Below are positions 25,067-34,868 of a stretch of 64,000 nucleotides of DNA, piece by piece. The translations under genes and the position numbers were made by a program. Each line of letters begins with the position of its first letter. Within the stretch, counting starts at the first letter, position 1. The stretch is from CALOCY01 sp942491975. Lineage in GTDB: Bacteria; Bacteroidota; Bacteroidia; Bacteroidales; Prolixibacteraceae. The DNA is taken from positions 1,240,001 through 1,304,000 of the forward strand of contig CALOCY010000004.1 of NCBI GenBank assembly GCA_942491975.1, read 5' to 3'. Under the pieces are notes generated by a model, which did no database searches, was not told where the DNA came from, and worked only from the letters and a program-made list of their open reading frames with translations.

Positions 25067-27016
25067 TTAACTATATAATTCTGACAGCAGGTTACGCACT
25101 TCCTGATTGATAAAGTCCGCAAATGCTTTCAGGTTCATACTCCCTTTATCTCCTTCGCCCTGACGACGTACTGAAACCATCTCATTATTAGCCTCTTGTT
25201 CTCCGACAATCAACAAATAAGGAATACGTTTCAGTTCGTTATCGCGAATTTTCCGACCCACTTTTTCGTTGCGGTCGTCAATTATGCTGCGAATATCGCA
25301 AATATTTAAATAATTTGAAACTTTTTGCGCATAATCATTATACTTTTCACTTACCGGCAGTACCACAACCTGCTCGGGTGTGAGCCACAACGGGAATTTA
25401 CCGGCGGTATGTTCGATTAATACGGCACAGAAACGCTCCATGGAACCAAACGGTGCACGGTGGATCATTACGGGCCGGTGGCGTTTGTCGTCCGATCCGA
25501 TGTATTCCAGCTCAAACCGCTCGGGAAGGTTGTAATCTACCTGAATAGTACCTAACTGCCAGCTGCGTCCCAACGCGTCTTTAATCATAAAATCGAGCTT
25601 AGGTCCGTAAAAAGCAGCTTCCCCGGTTTCGGTAATGGTTTCCAGGCCTTTTTCTTCACACGCTTCAATGATGGCCTGCTCCGCTTTATCCCAGTTTTCT
25701 GTTGATCCGATATATTTATCGGGATTATCGGGGTCGCGCAGTGATATTTGAGCGGTATATTCTTTAAAGTCAAGTGCTTTAAAGATGATAAAGATGATGT
25801 CGATCACTTTTTTGAATTCATCTTTTAACTGATCGGGACGGCAGAAGATGTGAGCATCATCCTGCGTAAAGCCCCTTACACGGGTCAACCCATGTAGCTC
25901 ACCACTTTGCTCGTAACGGTATACGGTCCCGAATTCGGCCATACGTACAGGGAGTTCTTTGTACGAGCGTGGTTTGAATTTGTATACTTCGCAGTGGTGC
26001 GGGCAGTTCATGGGTTTCAGCATGAAGGCTTCACCTTCCTGGGGCGTATTGATTACCTGAAACGAGTCTTTGCCATATTTCTGGTAGTGCCCTGATGTTT
26101 TGTATAGTTCTACATCACCAATATGCGGTGTAATGATTTGATCGTAGCCAAAACGTTTTTGTACCTGCTTTAAGAAGTTTTCGAGTTTTTCACGCAGTGC
26201 AGCACCTTTGGGCAGCCAAAGCGGCAACCCCTGCCCTACAGCCTGTGAGAAGGTAAACAGCTCCATCTCTTTGCCTATTTTCCGGTGGTCACGTTTTTTG
26301 GCCTCTTCCATCATTACAAGGTACTCTTCCAAATATTTTTGCTTCGGGAAGGTTACCCCGTACACACGGGTAAGCATTTTGTTTTTTTCATCTCCCCGCC
26401 AATAGGCACCTGCCACACTTGTCAGTTTTATAGCCTTAATGTAGCCTGTATCGGGCAAATGCGGGCCACGGCACAAATCGGTAAACCGGCCGTGCTGATA
26501 GAAGGTGATTGAACCGTCTTCCAGTTCACTAATTAGTTCCTGTTTGTATATATCGCCTTTGGCTGTAAAGTATTGTAGTGCCTCTTCTTTTGATTGTTCG
26601 GTACGGCTGTAGCTGTTTTTCATACGGGCCAGTTCCAGCATCTTTTGTTCAATTTTCAGCAGGTCTTTTTCGGCAATCTGTTTTCCTTCCGGCAGGTCAA
26701 TATCATAGTAAAAGCCTAAATCAATAGACGGTCCTATACCAAATTGTGTCCCCGGATAGAGTGTTTCAATGGCTTCGGCCATTAAATGGGCAGATGAGTG
26801 CCAAAAAGCGTGTTTGCCCTCTTTGTCATCCCATGTATGCAATTTTATGCCTGCATCTTTTGTGATCGGACGTGTCAGGTCTTCTGTTTCACCATTTATT
26901 GTGATGGACAGGACCTCTTTTGCCAACCGGTTACTGATTGATTTGGCAATATCCAGGCCGGTAATACCACTTTCATATTCGCGTACACTATTATCAGGAA
27001 GTGTTATTTTTATCAT
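25067..27016 (-). CDS. thrS: Threonyl-tRNA synthetase
   Basis: 649-residue class II aminoacyl-tRNA synthetase. It has an N-terminal TGS domain (MIKITLPDNSVREYESG), an editing domain with HxxxH (HSSAHLMAEA) and the Cys-containing loop, the catalytic core with MLKPMNCPHHCEVYK (motif 2 region and zinc ligand Cys) and RGFTQDDAHIFC, and a C-terminal anticodon-binding domain (VVVLPVSEKYNDYA). First gene of the thrS-infC-rpmI-rplT operon. No T-box is expected in this phylum and none is seen. Upstream, TATCTTTG on the minus strand (27048-27055) fits a -7 element. Confidence 0.97.
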   Translation of the reverse strand: MIKITLPDNSVREYESGITGLDIAKSISNRLAKEVLSITINGETEDLTRPITKDAGIKLHTWDDKEGKHAFWHSSAHLMAEAIETLYPGTQFGIGPSIDLGFYYDIDLPEGKQIAEKDLLKIEQKMLELARMKNSYSRTEQSKEEALQYFTAKGDIYKQELISELEDGSITFYQHGRFTDLCRGPHLPDTGYIKAIKLTSVAGAYWRGDEKNKMLTRVYGVTFPKQKYLEEYLVMMEEAKKRDHRKIGKEMELFTFSQAVGQGLPLWLPKGAALREKLENFLKQVQKRFGYDQIITPHIGDVELYKTSGHYQKYGKDSFQVINTPQEGEAFMLKPMNCPHHCEVYKFKPRSYKELPVRMAEFGTVYRYEQSGELHGLTRVRGFTQDDAHIFCRPDQLKDEFKKVIDIIFIIFKALDFKEYTAQISLRDPDNPDKYIGSTENWDKAEQAIIEACEEKGLETITETGEAAFYGPKLDFMIKDALGRSWQLGTIQVDYNLPERFELEYIGSDDKRHRPVMIHRAPFGSMERFCAVLIEHTAGKFPLWLTPEQVVVLPVSEKYNDYAQKVSNYLNICDIRSIIDDRNEKVGRKIRDNELKRIPYLLIVGEQEANNEMVSVRRQGEGDKGSMNLKAFADFINQEVRNLLSELYS

Positions 27017-27217
27017 TGTTACCGTATTTATGCTTTAAAATCAGGATGCAAAGATATAATATTCCCTACAAAAGAGAGGGACAGAACCCCTAAAAGGTGC
27101 GTAATAATCAATAAAAATCAAAAAGCTGAGTATTGTCCTTTCTTATTCGACCTGATTTTCCAAGATTTGAGTGATATATAGATTACCTGATTTTTAGATT
27201 TAAAGATTATTAGACTG

Positions 27218-29392
27218 ATGAAAAAATTAAATCTGTTACTTATTTTATTTGTACTGCCTTTTTTGCTGGTTGCTCAAAATGGTGATAAAAAGCTAACTAT
27301 TGCTGATTTTACCCAAAACAACACTTTTGATGAGAAAGAGATAGAAGAGCTACGTTCAATGAATGATGGTTTGCACTATTCTGCCCTTGAAAATAGTGGC
27401 AGCAAAATTGTAAAGTATAGCTATAAAACCGGAAAGTCGGTTGCTGTACTCCTTGATCTGTCAAAAGTTAAAGATGCACCGATAGCATCGTTTAGCAATT
27501 ATTCGTTCAATGCCAATGAGACAAAGATATTGCTGGCTACTGCCAAGAAGAAGATATACCGGTACTCATTTTCTGCAGATTATTATGTGTGGAACAGCGT
27601 TAATAATGAGATTGTCCCCCTTTCAGAAAACGGGGGTCAGCGAATGGCAACGTTTTCGCCTGACGGACAACGGGTCGCATTTGTGCGGGAGAATAATATT
27701 TTTATCAAAAACCTGAGGTTTGGTACTGAGCATCAAGTTACGTTTGACGGGGAGTGCAATAAAATTATCAACGGGGCACCCGATTGGGTATATGAAGAGG
27801 AGTTTGGGTTTACCAAAGCGTTTGCTTGGTCTCCTGATGGTAAGAAACTGGCCTATTACAAGTTTGATGAATCGGAAGTACCCGTTTTTAATATGACATT
27901 GTTTAACGGTGGATACCCTTCCAATTTTACCCTGAAGTACCCCAGGGCAGGTGAAAAAAATTCGGCAGTAAATATTTTCGTATACGACCTGCAGTATAAA
28001 AAGAGTACAAAAATGGATACAGGTGAAGAGAGCGACCACTATATTCCCCGTATCCAATGGACGAAAGATCCGAATAAGCTGTGCATAATGCGATTGAACC
28101 GCCATCAAAACCATCTTGAGTTTTTGTTTGCCAATCCGGGTACAGGATATTCAAAAGTAACTTTTTCAGAGAGGAATGACCGGTATATCGATGAAGCCCA
28201 TCTCAATAATCTCAGGTTTCTTGACGATGGCAAACATTTCATTTTTACCAGTGAAAAAGAGGGATGGTCGCACGCTTACCTGTATGATATGAACGGTTAT
28301 GAGGTGCGCCGGGTTACCAACGGCGATTTCGATGTCACTGATTTTTATGGATACGACCAGAAAAACAGGTTGTTTTATTATCAGGCCGCAGCCGAATCGC
28401 CCCTGCAACGCGAAGTGTATTATGTAAGCCTGGATGGTAAAAAGAGCGGAAAATTATCGACACAAGAAGGCACTAATGAAGCTAAATTTAGTACTACATT
28501 TCAGTATTACATCAACGAATTTTCGAATGCAACCACGCCTAAACAGACTACACTGCACGACCGTAAAGGAAAATTAATCAGGGTGCTTGAAGATAATCAG
28601 TTGTTAAAAGAGCAGTTGCAGCAGTACCGCTTTAATAGCAGGGCGTTTTTTTCTTTTAAGACCTCCAATGATGATGCGTTAAACGGCTGGATGATTAAAC
28701 CGGTCAATTTTGACCCAAATAAGCGGTATCCGGTGCTGATCAACCAGTATAGCGGTCCCAATTCACAAAATGTCCTTGATGAGTGGGGGTTAAGCTGGTA
28801 CAATTATATGGCACAAGAGGGGTATCTTGTTGTGTGTGTTGACCCGCGGGGCACCGGTGGACGGGGCGAGGAGTTTCGTAAGTGCACCTACCTGCAGTTG
28901 GGGAAATATGAGTCGGACGATATGATTGAAACCGCCCGATGGCTGGCTTCCCAGCCATATGTTGATGCCGATAATATTGCCATTTGGGGATGGAGTTATG
29001 GTGGTTTTATTGTTGCATTGAGCATGTGTAAGAGTGATCTTTTTAAGGCCGGCCTGTGTATAGCACCGGTAACGCATTACAGGTATTATAATTCTGTTTA
29101 TACCGAACGGTTTATGCGCACCCCGCAGGAGAACCCGGGTGGTTATGATGATAATGCGCCCCTGACACTTGCTGCAAATTTGAAGGGTAAGTTGTTATTG
29201 GTGCATGGTTCGGGCGATGAAAATGTGCATGTGCAAAATAGTATGGAGCTTAGTGAACAGCTGGAGCAGGCAGGCATTCAGTTTGACATGGCCATATATA
29301 CCAACCGGAGACACTCTATCCGGAAGGGCAAAAATACCCGGGCACATTTGTATACCCGGTTTACGGATTTTTTGAACCGGCATTTGAAATAA
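27218..29392 (+). CDS. Dipeptidyl peptidase IV (S9B), secreted
   Basis: 724-residue serine exopeptidase releasing Xaa-Pro dipeptides from N-termini. The signal peptide is MKKLNLLLILFVLPFLLVAQ. The N-terminal DPP-IV propeller carries the diagnostic DWVYEEEFG (Glu pair around residues 193-195) that binds the substrate amino terminus; the catalytic domain has GWSYGGF (Ser593), Asp667 in HGSGDENVHV and His699 in RRHSI. All functional residues are present, so the assignment is strong, unlike the other S9 gene at 18223. It ends 25 nt before the convergent purL stop, with no obvious terminator between them. Confidence 0.95.
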   Translation: MKKLNLLLILFVLPFLLVAQNGDKKLTIADFTQNNTFDEKEIEELRSMNDGLHYSALENSGSKIVKYSYKTGKSVAVLLDLSKVKDAPIASFSNYSFNANETKILLATAKKKIYRYSFSADYYVWNSVNNEIVPLSENGGQRMATFSPDGQRVAFVRENNIFIKNLRFGTEHQVTFDGECNKIINGAPDWVYEEEFGFTKAFAWSPDGKKLAYYKFDESEVPVFNMTLFNGGYPSNFTLKYPRAGEKNSAVNIFVYDLQYKKSTKMDTGEESDHYIPRIQWTKDPNKLCIMRLNRHQNHLEFLFANPGTGYSKVTFSERNDRYIDEAHLNNLRFLDDGKHFIFTSEKEGWSHAYLYDMNGYEVRRVTNGDFDVTDFYGYDQKNRLFYYQAAAESPLQREVYYVSLDGKKSGKLSTQEGTNEAKFSTTFQYYINEFSNATTPKQTTLHDRKGKLIRVLEDNQLLKEQLQQYRFNSRAFFSFKTSNDDALNGWMIKPVNFDPNKRYPVLINQYSGPNSQNVLDEWGLSWYNYMAQEGYLVVCVDPRGTGGRGEEFRKCTYLQLGKYESDDMIETARWLASQPYVDADNIAIWGWSYGGFIVALSMCKSDLFKAGLCIAPVTHYRYYNSVYTERFMRTPQENPGGYDDNAPLTLAANLKGKLLLVHGSGDENVHVQNSMELSEQLEQAGIQFDMAIYTNRRHSIRKGKNTRAHLYTRFTDFLNRHLK

Positions 29393-29417
29393 TACAAATA
29401 AATCCAAAGGCAGATTC

Positions 29418-32400
29418 TTACTTTACTTTTTCCACCCATTCACGGGCATTTACAAAGGCCTCTGCCCAGGGTGATATTTCATCGCCTTTACGGTCGGCCG
29501 GATAGTGTGCCCACTGCCAGGGGAAGATGGAACGCTCCAGGTGTGGCATCATGGCCAGGTGGCGCCCGTCTTCCGAACAGATTGCCGCGGTATCAAAATC
29601 AGAGCCATTCGGATTGCCGGGATAGCCAGAATGTGCATATTTGGCAACAATCGAATATTTCTCTTCGCTGTAGGGCATACTGAATTTACCTTCGCCGTGT
29701 GCTACCCAAACACCCAAACGTTGTCCTGCCAAGCTACTGAACATTACCGATTCATTTTGTGGAATCTCCACATTCAGGAAGTTCGATTCAAATTTATGTG
29801 AAGCATTGTGCAGCATTTTTGATTTTTCCGGATGTTCCGGGAAAACCAAATCCAGTTCAACCATCAACTGGCACCCGTTACAGATACCCAAACTTAGCGT
29901 ATCTTCCCGTTGGTAGAAGTTTTCCAGTGCCACCCGTGCTTTTTCGTTGTACTTAAAAGCCCCGGCCCACCCTTTGGCCGAGCCCAGCACATCCGAGTTG
30001 GAGAACCCTCCTACAAATACGATCATGTTTATATCGGTCAGGTCTTCACGGCCATTGATCAGGTCGGTCATGTGGATATCTTTCACATCAAATCCCGCCA
30101 GGTAGAGGCTGTACGCCATTTCGCGGTCGCCATTTACTCCTTTTTCGCGAATAATAGCTGCTTTTACACCACTGGTTTCACGTCGCTTCAGGTTGATACC
30201 TAAATCGGCTGCTTTTCCTGTAAAGTGTGTGAAGTTGTATGCCAGTGATTGTTTTTTATAGTTGCCATAACGCTCAAGGGCTTTCCCTTCGCAGCATTGT
30301 TTACGGTCGAGCAGGTACGATGTTTTAAACCAGAGGTCGCGTAATGAACCCACATCAAAGCGGTGCTTTTCTTTTCCGTTTTTGACGGTTACTATCCTGT
30401 CGTTTGACGGATACCCGATAATGTCAAATTCGACCCCGGCTTCGTCCAGTTTGTCTGCCACAACCTCATGATCGTTGACCTGTATGATAATACCCGGGTT
30501 TTCATTAAACAGTGCTTTAACGGTATCTTCTTCATTTAGTCCGGTGATATCAATATCTAAGCCACCTTCGGTATTGGCAAATGTCATTTCAAGCAGTGCG
30601 GTGATCAATCCGCCGGAAGAGATGTCGTGCCCGGAAGCAATGGCCCCCTCCCCGATCAGTTCCTGAACAGTATTGAAGGCTTTTACAAAGTAAGCCGGAT
30701 CGGCAACTGTTGGCGTATGTGCCCCCAGTTTGTTTACTACTTGTCCAAAAGCTGATCCTCCCAGGCATTTTGGTGCTTTGGAGAAGTCGATATATACGAT
30801 CTTTTTTGACGGATCATTAATTACCACCGGCTCAACCACTTTTTTTACATCACTTACTTCGCCCGATGCCGAGATAATGACCGTTCCCGGTGAGTAGACC
30901 ACACCATCGCTGTATTTCTGGCTCATCGAGAGTGAGTCTTTTCCTGTCGGGATATTGATGCCCAGTGCAATGGCAAAGTCACTGGCTGCTTTCACGGCTG
31001 CATACAAACGGGCATCTTCGCCTTTGTTCTTACACGGCCACATCCAGTTGGCACTCAATGAAATACCTTTTATTTTGTCACTCAACGGAGCCCATATGAT
31101 GTTGGTCAACGCTTCTGCTATTGACAGGATGGAACCATTTTCGGCATTTACCAAACCGGGGACCGGGGCATGCCCGATTGCTGTGGCAATACCGCTTGTT
31201 CCCTGGTAGTCGAGTGAAACAACCCCCAGGTTATTTAGTGGCAGTTGCAACTCTCCCGCACATTGTTGTTTGGCTATACGTCCGGTTACCGAACGGTCTA
31301 CCTTGTTGGTCAACCAGTCTTTACATGCTACCGATTCCAGCTGTAATACATTTTCGACATATTCCTGAATATGTTTGTTGTCGTATGTAACCGCTTCATA
31401 ACTTTCTTGTGTCGCTTCATCGCGCATAATGGTTTTAGGCGGCTTACCAAACATGTATTCCAGTTTTAAATCGATAGGTTTTTCCCCTGTTTTGGAGTTT
31501 TCAAAGGTAAATTGCATATCACCTGTTGTCTCCCCTACTTCGTATATTGGGGCACGTTCACGGTCGGCAATGCGTTTCAGGCGTTCCACATCTTCAGCTT
31601 TCATGACCATTCCCATACGCTCCTGCGATTCATTTCCCACGATCTCTTTTTGCGATAACGTAGGGTCGCCCACAGGCAGTTTGGCCGTATCAATCACACC
31701 ACCTGTCTCTTCAACCAGTTCCGACAGGCAGTTGAGATGCCCCCCTGCCCCATGGTCGTGAATGGAGGTAATAGGGTTCTCATCGGATTCAGCCAGTGCG
31801 CGAATGGCATTGTATGCCCGCTTTTGCATTTCCGGATTGGCGCGTTGTACTGCATTCAGTTCGATGGCATTTTCAAATTCGCCGGTATCTACTGAAGATA
31901 CAGCTCCCCCCCCCATGCCAATGCGGTAGTTGTCGCCTCCCAGCAGTACTACTTTTTCACCTTTTCCCGGAGTCCCTTTTTGTGCATCCCGCATATTGGC
32001 AAAACCGATACCCCCTGCCAGCATAATGACTTTATCATAGGCCTGTTTTTTATTGTTTTCAACATGCTCAAATGTGAGCAGTGAACCGTTAATCAGGGGT
32101 TGTCCGAATTTATTCCCGAAGTCGCTGGCCCCGTTGGAGGCTTTTATCAAAATCTCTTCCGGGGTTTGGTAGAGCCACGGGCGCTCTTCTGTTGCTTCTT
32201 CCCATTTACGTGCCCCTTCGGTACGCGGATACGCCGTCATGTACACGGCTGTTCCGGCAATGGGGATGCTTCCTTTTCCACCGGCCATACGGTCGCGAAT
32301 TTCACCACCTGTCCCTGTTGATGCCCCGTTGAATGGTTCTACGGTTGTCGGGAAGTTGTGGGTTTCGGCCTTCAGCGAGAGCACGGTTTTTATATCTTTT

Positions 32401-33104
32401 ATTTTGAAGAAATCGGCTTTGTCCTGTGTTGCCGGTGCAAATTGTTCTACTACAGGCCCTTCGGTAAACGAGCAGTTGTCTTTGTAGGCCGATACAATTT
32501 TGTTGGGATGGGTTGCCGTTGTTTTTTTGATCAGCTGAAAGAGTGATGATTCTTTCTCTTCCCCGTCAATGATAAATGTCCCGTTGAATATTTTATGGCG
32601 GCAATGTTCCGAATTGACCTGTGAAAAACCAAACACTTCACTATCGGTCAGTTTTCGTCCCAGTTTTTTCGATACTTCATTCAGGTATTGAATTTCATCT
32701 TCACTCAATGCCAACCCTTCCTGTTCATTGTAAACGGCTATGTTATCAATGTGAGCAACCGGTTCCGGCTGCCTGTCAATACGGAATAGTGATTGATCCA
32801 GGTTGTGATAGAGAGCCTGTAACATGGGGTCATAGTCAGCCTTTTCGTTTTCGACCTGCCAGTACTCTTCTATACGAAAAATGCCGGCGACACCCATATT
32901 CTGGGTTATTTCGACGGCATTTGTGCTCCATGGTGTAAGCATCTCTTTGCGCGGTCCTACATACCAGCCTTCGAGTTGTCCTGACTGTACCTGTATGGCC
33001 CCGTCAAATAACCATATCAATTTTGAAATATCTTCCCGGGAAAGGTTTTGTCTTGCGTCAACGGAGATAAAATTGCCGTTTGTGCCTTGAAAAAATAGGA
33101 TCAT
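29418..33104 (-). CDS. purL: Phosphoribosylformylglycinamidine synthase (large single-chain PurL)
   Basis: 1228-residue enzyme of step 4 of purine synthesis, converting FGAR, glutamine and ATP to FGAM. Visible: an N-terminal PurS-like part, the ATP-binding synthetase domain (SLKAETHNFPTTVEPFNGAS, TGGEIRDRMAGGKG), a second AIRS-like repeat (GKDSLSMSQKY, ASGHDISSGGLI), and a C-terminal glutaminase with FVGGFSNSDVLG, the catalytic Cys in GICNGCQLM, and His-containing HGEGKFS. The one-chain, all-domain form is typical of Bacteroidota and Proteobacteria. Monocistronic; TATATTTG at 33149-33156 (minus) is a fitting -7 element. Confidence 0.97.
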   Translation of the reverse strand: MILFFQGTNGNFISVDARQNLSREDISKLIWLFDGAIQVQSGQLEGWYVGPRKEMLTPWSTNAVEITQNMGVAGIFRIEEYWQVENEKADYDPMLQALYHNLDQSLFRIDRQPEPVAHIDNIAVYNEQEGLALSEDEIQYLNEVSKKLGRKLTDSEVFGFSQVNSEHCRHKIFNGTFIIDGEEKESSLFQLIKKTTATHPNKIVSAYKDNCSFTEGPVVEQFAPATQDKADFFKIKDIKTVLSLKAETHNFPTTVEPFNGASTGTGGEIRDRMAGGKGSIPIAGTAVYMTAYPRTEGARKWEEATEERPWLYQTPEEILIKASNGASDFGNKFGQPLINGSLLTFEHVENNKKQAYDKVIMLAGGIGFANMRDAQKGTPGKGEKVVLLGGDNYRIGMGGGAVSSVDTGEFENAIELNAVQRANPEMQKRAYNAIRALAESDENPITSIHDHGAGGHLNCLSELVEETGGVIDTAKLPVGDPTLSQKEIVGNESQERMGMVMKAEDVERLKRIADRERAPIYEVGETTGDMQFTFENSKTGEKPIDLKLEYMFGKPPKTIMRDEATQESYEAVTYDNKHIQEYVENVLQLESVACKDWLTNKVDRSVTGRIAKQQCAGELQLPLNNLGVVSLDYQGTSGIATAIGHAPVPGLVNAENGSILSIAEALTNIIWAPLSDKIKGISLSANWMWPCKNKGEDARLYAAVKAASDFAIALGINIPTGKDSLSMSQKYSDGVVYSPGTVIISASGEVSDVKKVVEPVVINDPSKKIVYIDFSKAPKCLGGSAFGQVVNKLGAHTPTVADPAYFVKAFNTVQELIGEGAIASGHDISSGGLITALLEMTFANTEGGLDIDITGLNEEDTVKALFNENPGIIIQVNDHEVVADKLDEAGVEFDIIGYPSNDRIVTVKNGKEKHRFDVGSLRDLWFKTSYLLDRKQCCEGKALERYGNYKKQSLAYNFTHFTGKAADLGINLKRRETSGVKAAIIREKGVNGDREMAYSLYLAGFDVKDIHMTDLINGREDLTDINMIVFVGGFSNSDVLGSAKGWAGAFKYNEKARVALENFYQREDTLSLGICNGCQLMVELDLVFPEHPEKSKMLHNASHKFESNFLNVEIPQNESVMFSSLAGQRLGVWVAHGEGKFSMPYSEEKYSIVAKYAHSGYPGNPNGSDFDTAAICSEDGRHLAMMPHLERSIFPWQWAHYPADRKGDEISPWAEAFVNAREWVEKVK

Positions 33105-33560
33105 GTTTGGGTTATTATGAGATTATTATTGCCATCTTTTATCTGTCGCAAATATAATGAAAAATAGTGCGAGAAAGGTAGTTCAAATTAAACAATCAAA
33201 TGATTTTTGTCCCTGTTAAGATTAAGATAATGAACAGTGAAAAATTAGAACTGAGCATGTAAATAAATTAGCAATTCTTATTTTCCTATCTCCGCCACAA
33301 GCAGACGGAGTATTACGGAAAATACCCTTAGGGGGTCGAATTGTTTTAAAAAAATTAACGCCCCAAGGGACGGGGGATTAAACCCAAAGAGATTAAAAAA
33401 GAAAAGAATTGTGAAAAAACTGTTTGGTGTTGATTTGTTGAATCGTTGAGAAAAAACAGTTAAACGAATAAACAACTCAACAAAAAACAAAGAATGCAAC
33501 AGAGACAATATTGTTAGCTCATTCAGCCTTTATAAACTTCTCACTTTCAACTATTATCAT
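33105..33560. repeat. Intergenic region with dispersed-repeat fragments
   Basis: Between purL and the Ntn-hydrolase gene. It contains AATGAACAGTGA (about 33229-33240), the hairpin CTCCG/CGGAG around 33290-33310, and at 33419-33492 a stretch whose complement (TTTTTTCTCAACGATTCAAC and following CAACACCAAACAGTTTT) matches the repeats at 41250-41340 and 47181-47283. An open frame of 76 codons here (minus strand, 33278-33508) is low-complexity and not believed to be a gene. Confidence 0.5.
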
Positions 33561-34754
33561 TTATAAACCAAATCTTTCCCAATAAAATTGTTTTATCAGG
33601 GTATCCACCGTTTTGTTGTATGCCTTTAAATCGATTTTCCCTTCTGAGTATTCGCTGTATAATTTCAGCAGTTGATCTTCAAAAACCATAAGCTGTTGAA
33701 GGCATCCTGTCCCCTTTTTATTCATCACCGGGGCAAGGTTCATGTAATCTGTTCCCGATCCGCGGGTGTATGGATGATAGCTTTTTTTCAGCTCCAGGCT
33801 CATATCACATAGCGGAGCATGTTGATCGTTGGGAGCAGTGAGCATTGATGGCAATCCCGCTTTTTTATCAAACCTTACCGGGACAATCACCGAGCTGAGC
33901 GGATGCCCAAGAATAGTCCATAACGTGATCGCCGATAAATCACCACTCTGCTTAACGCCTTGTATAACCATGCTGTTTGCCGAAGAGTAACGTACAATGC
34001 GGTCCTGGTTCACCACAAATTTCTCAGCTGTGTCCATTTCGGGCATTTCATCGGCCAGATCGCTTTGTGTGAGGCTGTTGTAGAGCGAACGGCTTACCTT
34101 TTTCAGGATAAATTCCGGGGTAATTTTTGCCCTGCCAAAAGCTTCGTAAAATAGTTTTTGTGCTGTTTGAAACCGTACAAACCCATACCCTTTATTGGGC
34201 GTGCCGGTAAACGAGTAGTTGGAACGTATGATATATCCGTCAGGTGCCAGTTTAGTATCATTGGCATCGAATTTCACATAACCGTAGTTACCTGTTTCAT
34301 AAAAAGCGGCACCGCCATGCGCATCAATCACCCCAAAATTGGCTTCCAATCCCATGGGTTTGGGCAGATCGTTTAACAGCTGTTCAAAGTCGGCTACTGT
34401 TTTGCATTGTGCCAATGCCATTCGCATTACAATTCCTTCCCGGTCTTTTATGGTAGCTGTATCATCATCGCTTTTCAGGTTGTACGAAGCAGAGTTCATA
34501 ATGGCAAACCCTACACTATTGCTGCCCGACCAAACCATCTCACCGTCTGCATCTTCTGCATTGATCAGTGCCAGAAAATCATAGTTGCTGCCCGAGAAAT
34601 AACACAGTTTATTGTCCAAATCACCCGAATCACGGTGTTTCCACAATAAAGGCCGCCCGTCGGGGGTAGCTTTTCCACTAACTACAGCAACCGTACATGC
34701 TATTGAGTGTACAGCAAATAGTAAAAAGACAATTAAGCCAATACTTTTTCTCAT
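33561..34754 (-). CDS. Ntn-hydrolase / linear-amide C-N hydrolase family protein, secreted
   Basis: 397-residue protein of the N-terminal-nucleophile amidase superfamily (choloylglycine hydrolase / C45-like). The signal peptide MRKSIGLIVFLLFAVHSIA is followed directly by Cys20 in CTVAVVSGKATPDGRPLLWK; cleavage would expose the Cys as the nucleophile, as in this superfamily. Further conserved parts include WKHRDSGD, NSVGFAIMNSASYNL and YIIRSNYSF. The real substrate (bile-salt-like amides, penicillin-like amides or peptides) cannot be deduced. It could instead be a lipoprotein because of the Cys, but SIAC is a poor lipobox. Start at 34754 rather than the in-frame 34814, to give the signal peptide. 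Confidence 0.8.
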   Translation of the reverse strand: MRKSIGLIVFLLFAVHSIACTVAVVSGKATPDGRPLLWKHRDSGDLDNKLCYFSGSNYDFLALINAEDADGEMVWSGSNSVGFAIMNSASYNLKSDDDTATIKDREGIVMRMALAQCKTVADFEQLLNDLPKPMGLEANFGVIDAHGGAAFYETGNYGYVKFDANDTKLAPDGYIIRSNYSFTGTPNKGYGFVRFQTAQKLFYEAFGRAKITPEFILKKVSRSLYNSLTQSDLADEMPEMDTAEKFVVNQDRIVRYSSANSMVIQGVKQSGDLSAITLWTILGHPLSSVIVPVRFDKKAGLPSMLTAPNDQHAPLCDMSLELKKSYHPYTRGSGTDYMNLAPVMNKKGTGCLQQLMVFEDQLLKLYSEYSEGKIDLKAYNKTVDTLIKQFYWERFGL

Positions 34755-34868
34755 GGTATCGATTTTATAAAATAGAGCTCCAAAATTAATGCTTTCTTGT
34801 GCAGTCACAAGCATAAAACTTATTTCTTTTGAACCGTTTTGTTAACTTTGAAAAAACTCCCGAAAGCT

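Noticed and set aside
31429..31761. Long open frames antisense to purL (also antisense to pyrG, yidC and the DUF349 gene)
   Set aside because: They mirror the codon pattern of strongly conserved genes and show no start signals or motifs of their own.
33278..33508. 76-codon open frame on the minus strand
   Set aside because: Low complexity, falls in dispersed repeats, no ribosome-binding site and no recognisable motif.
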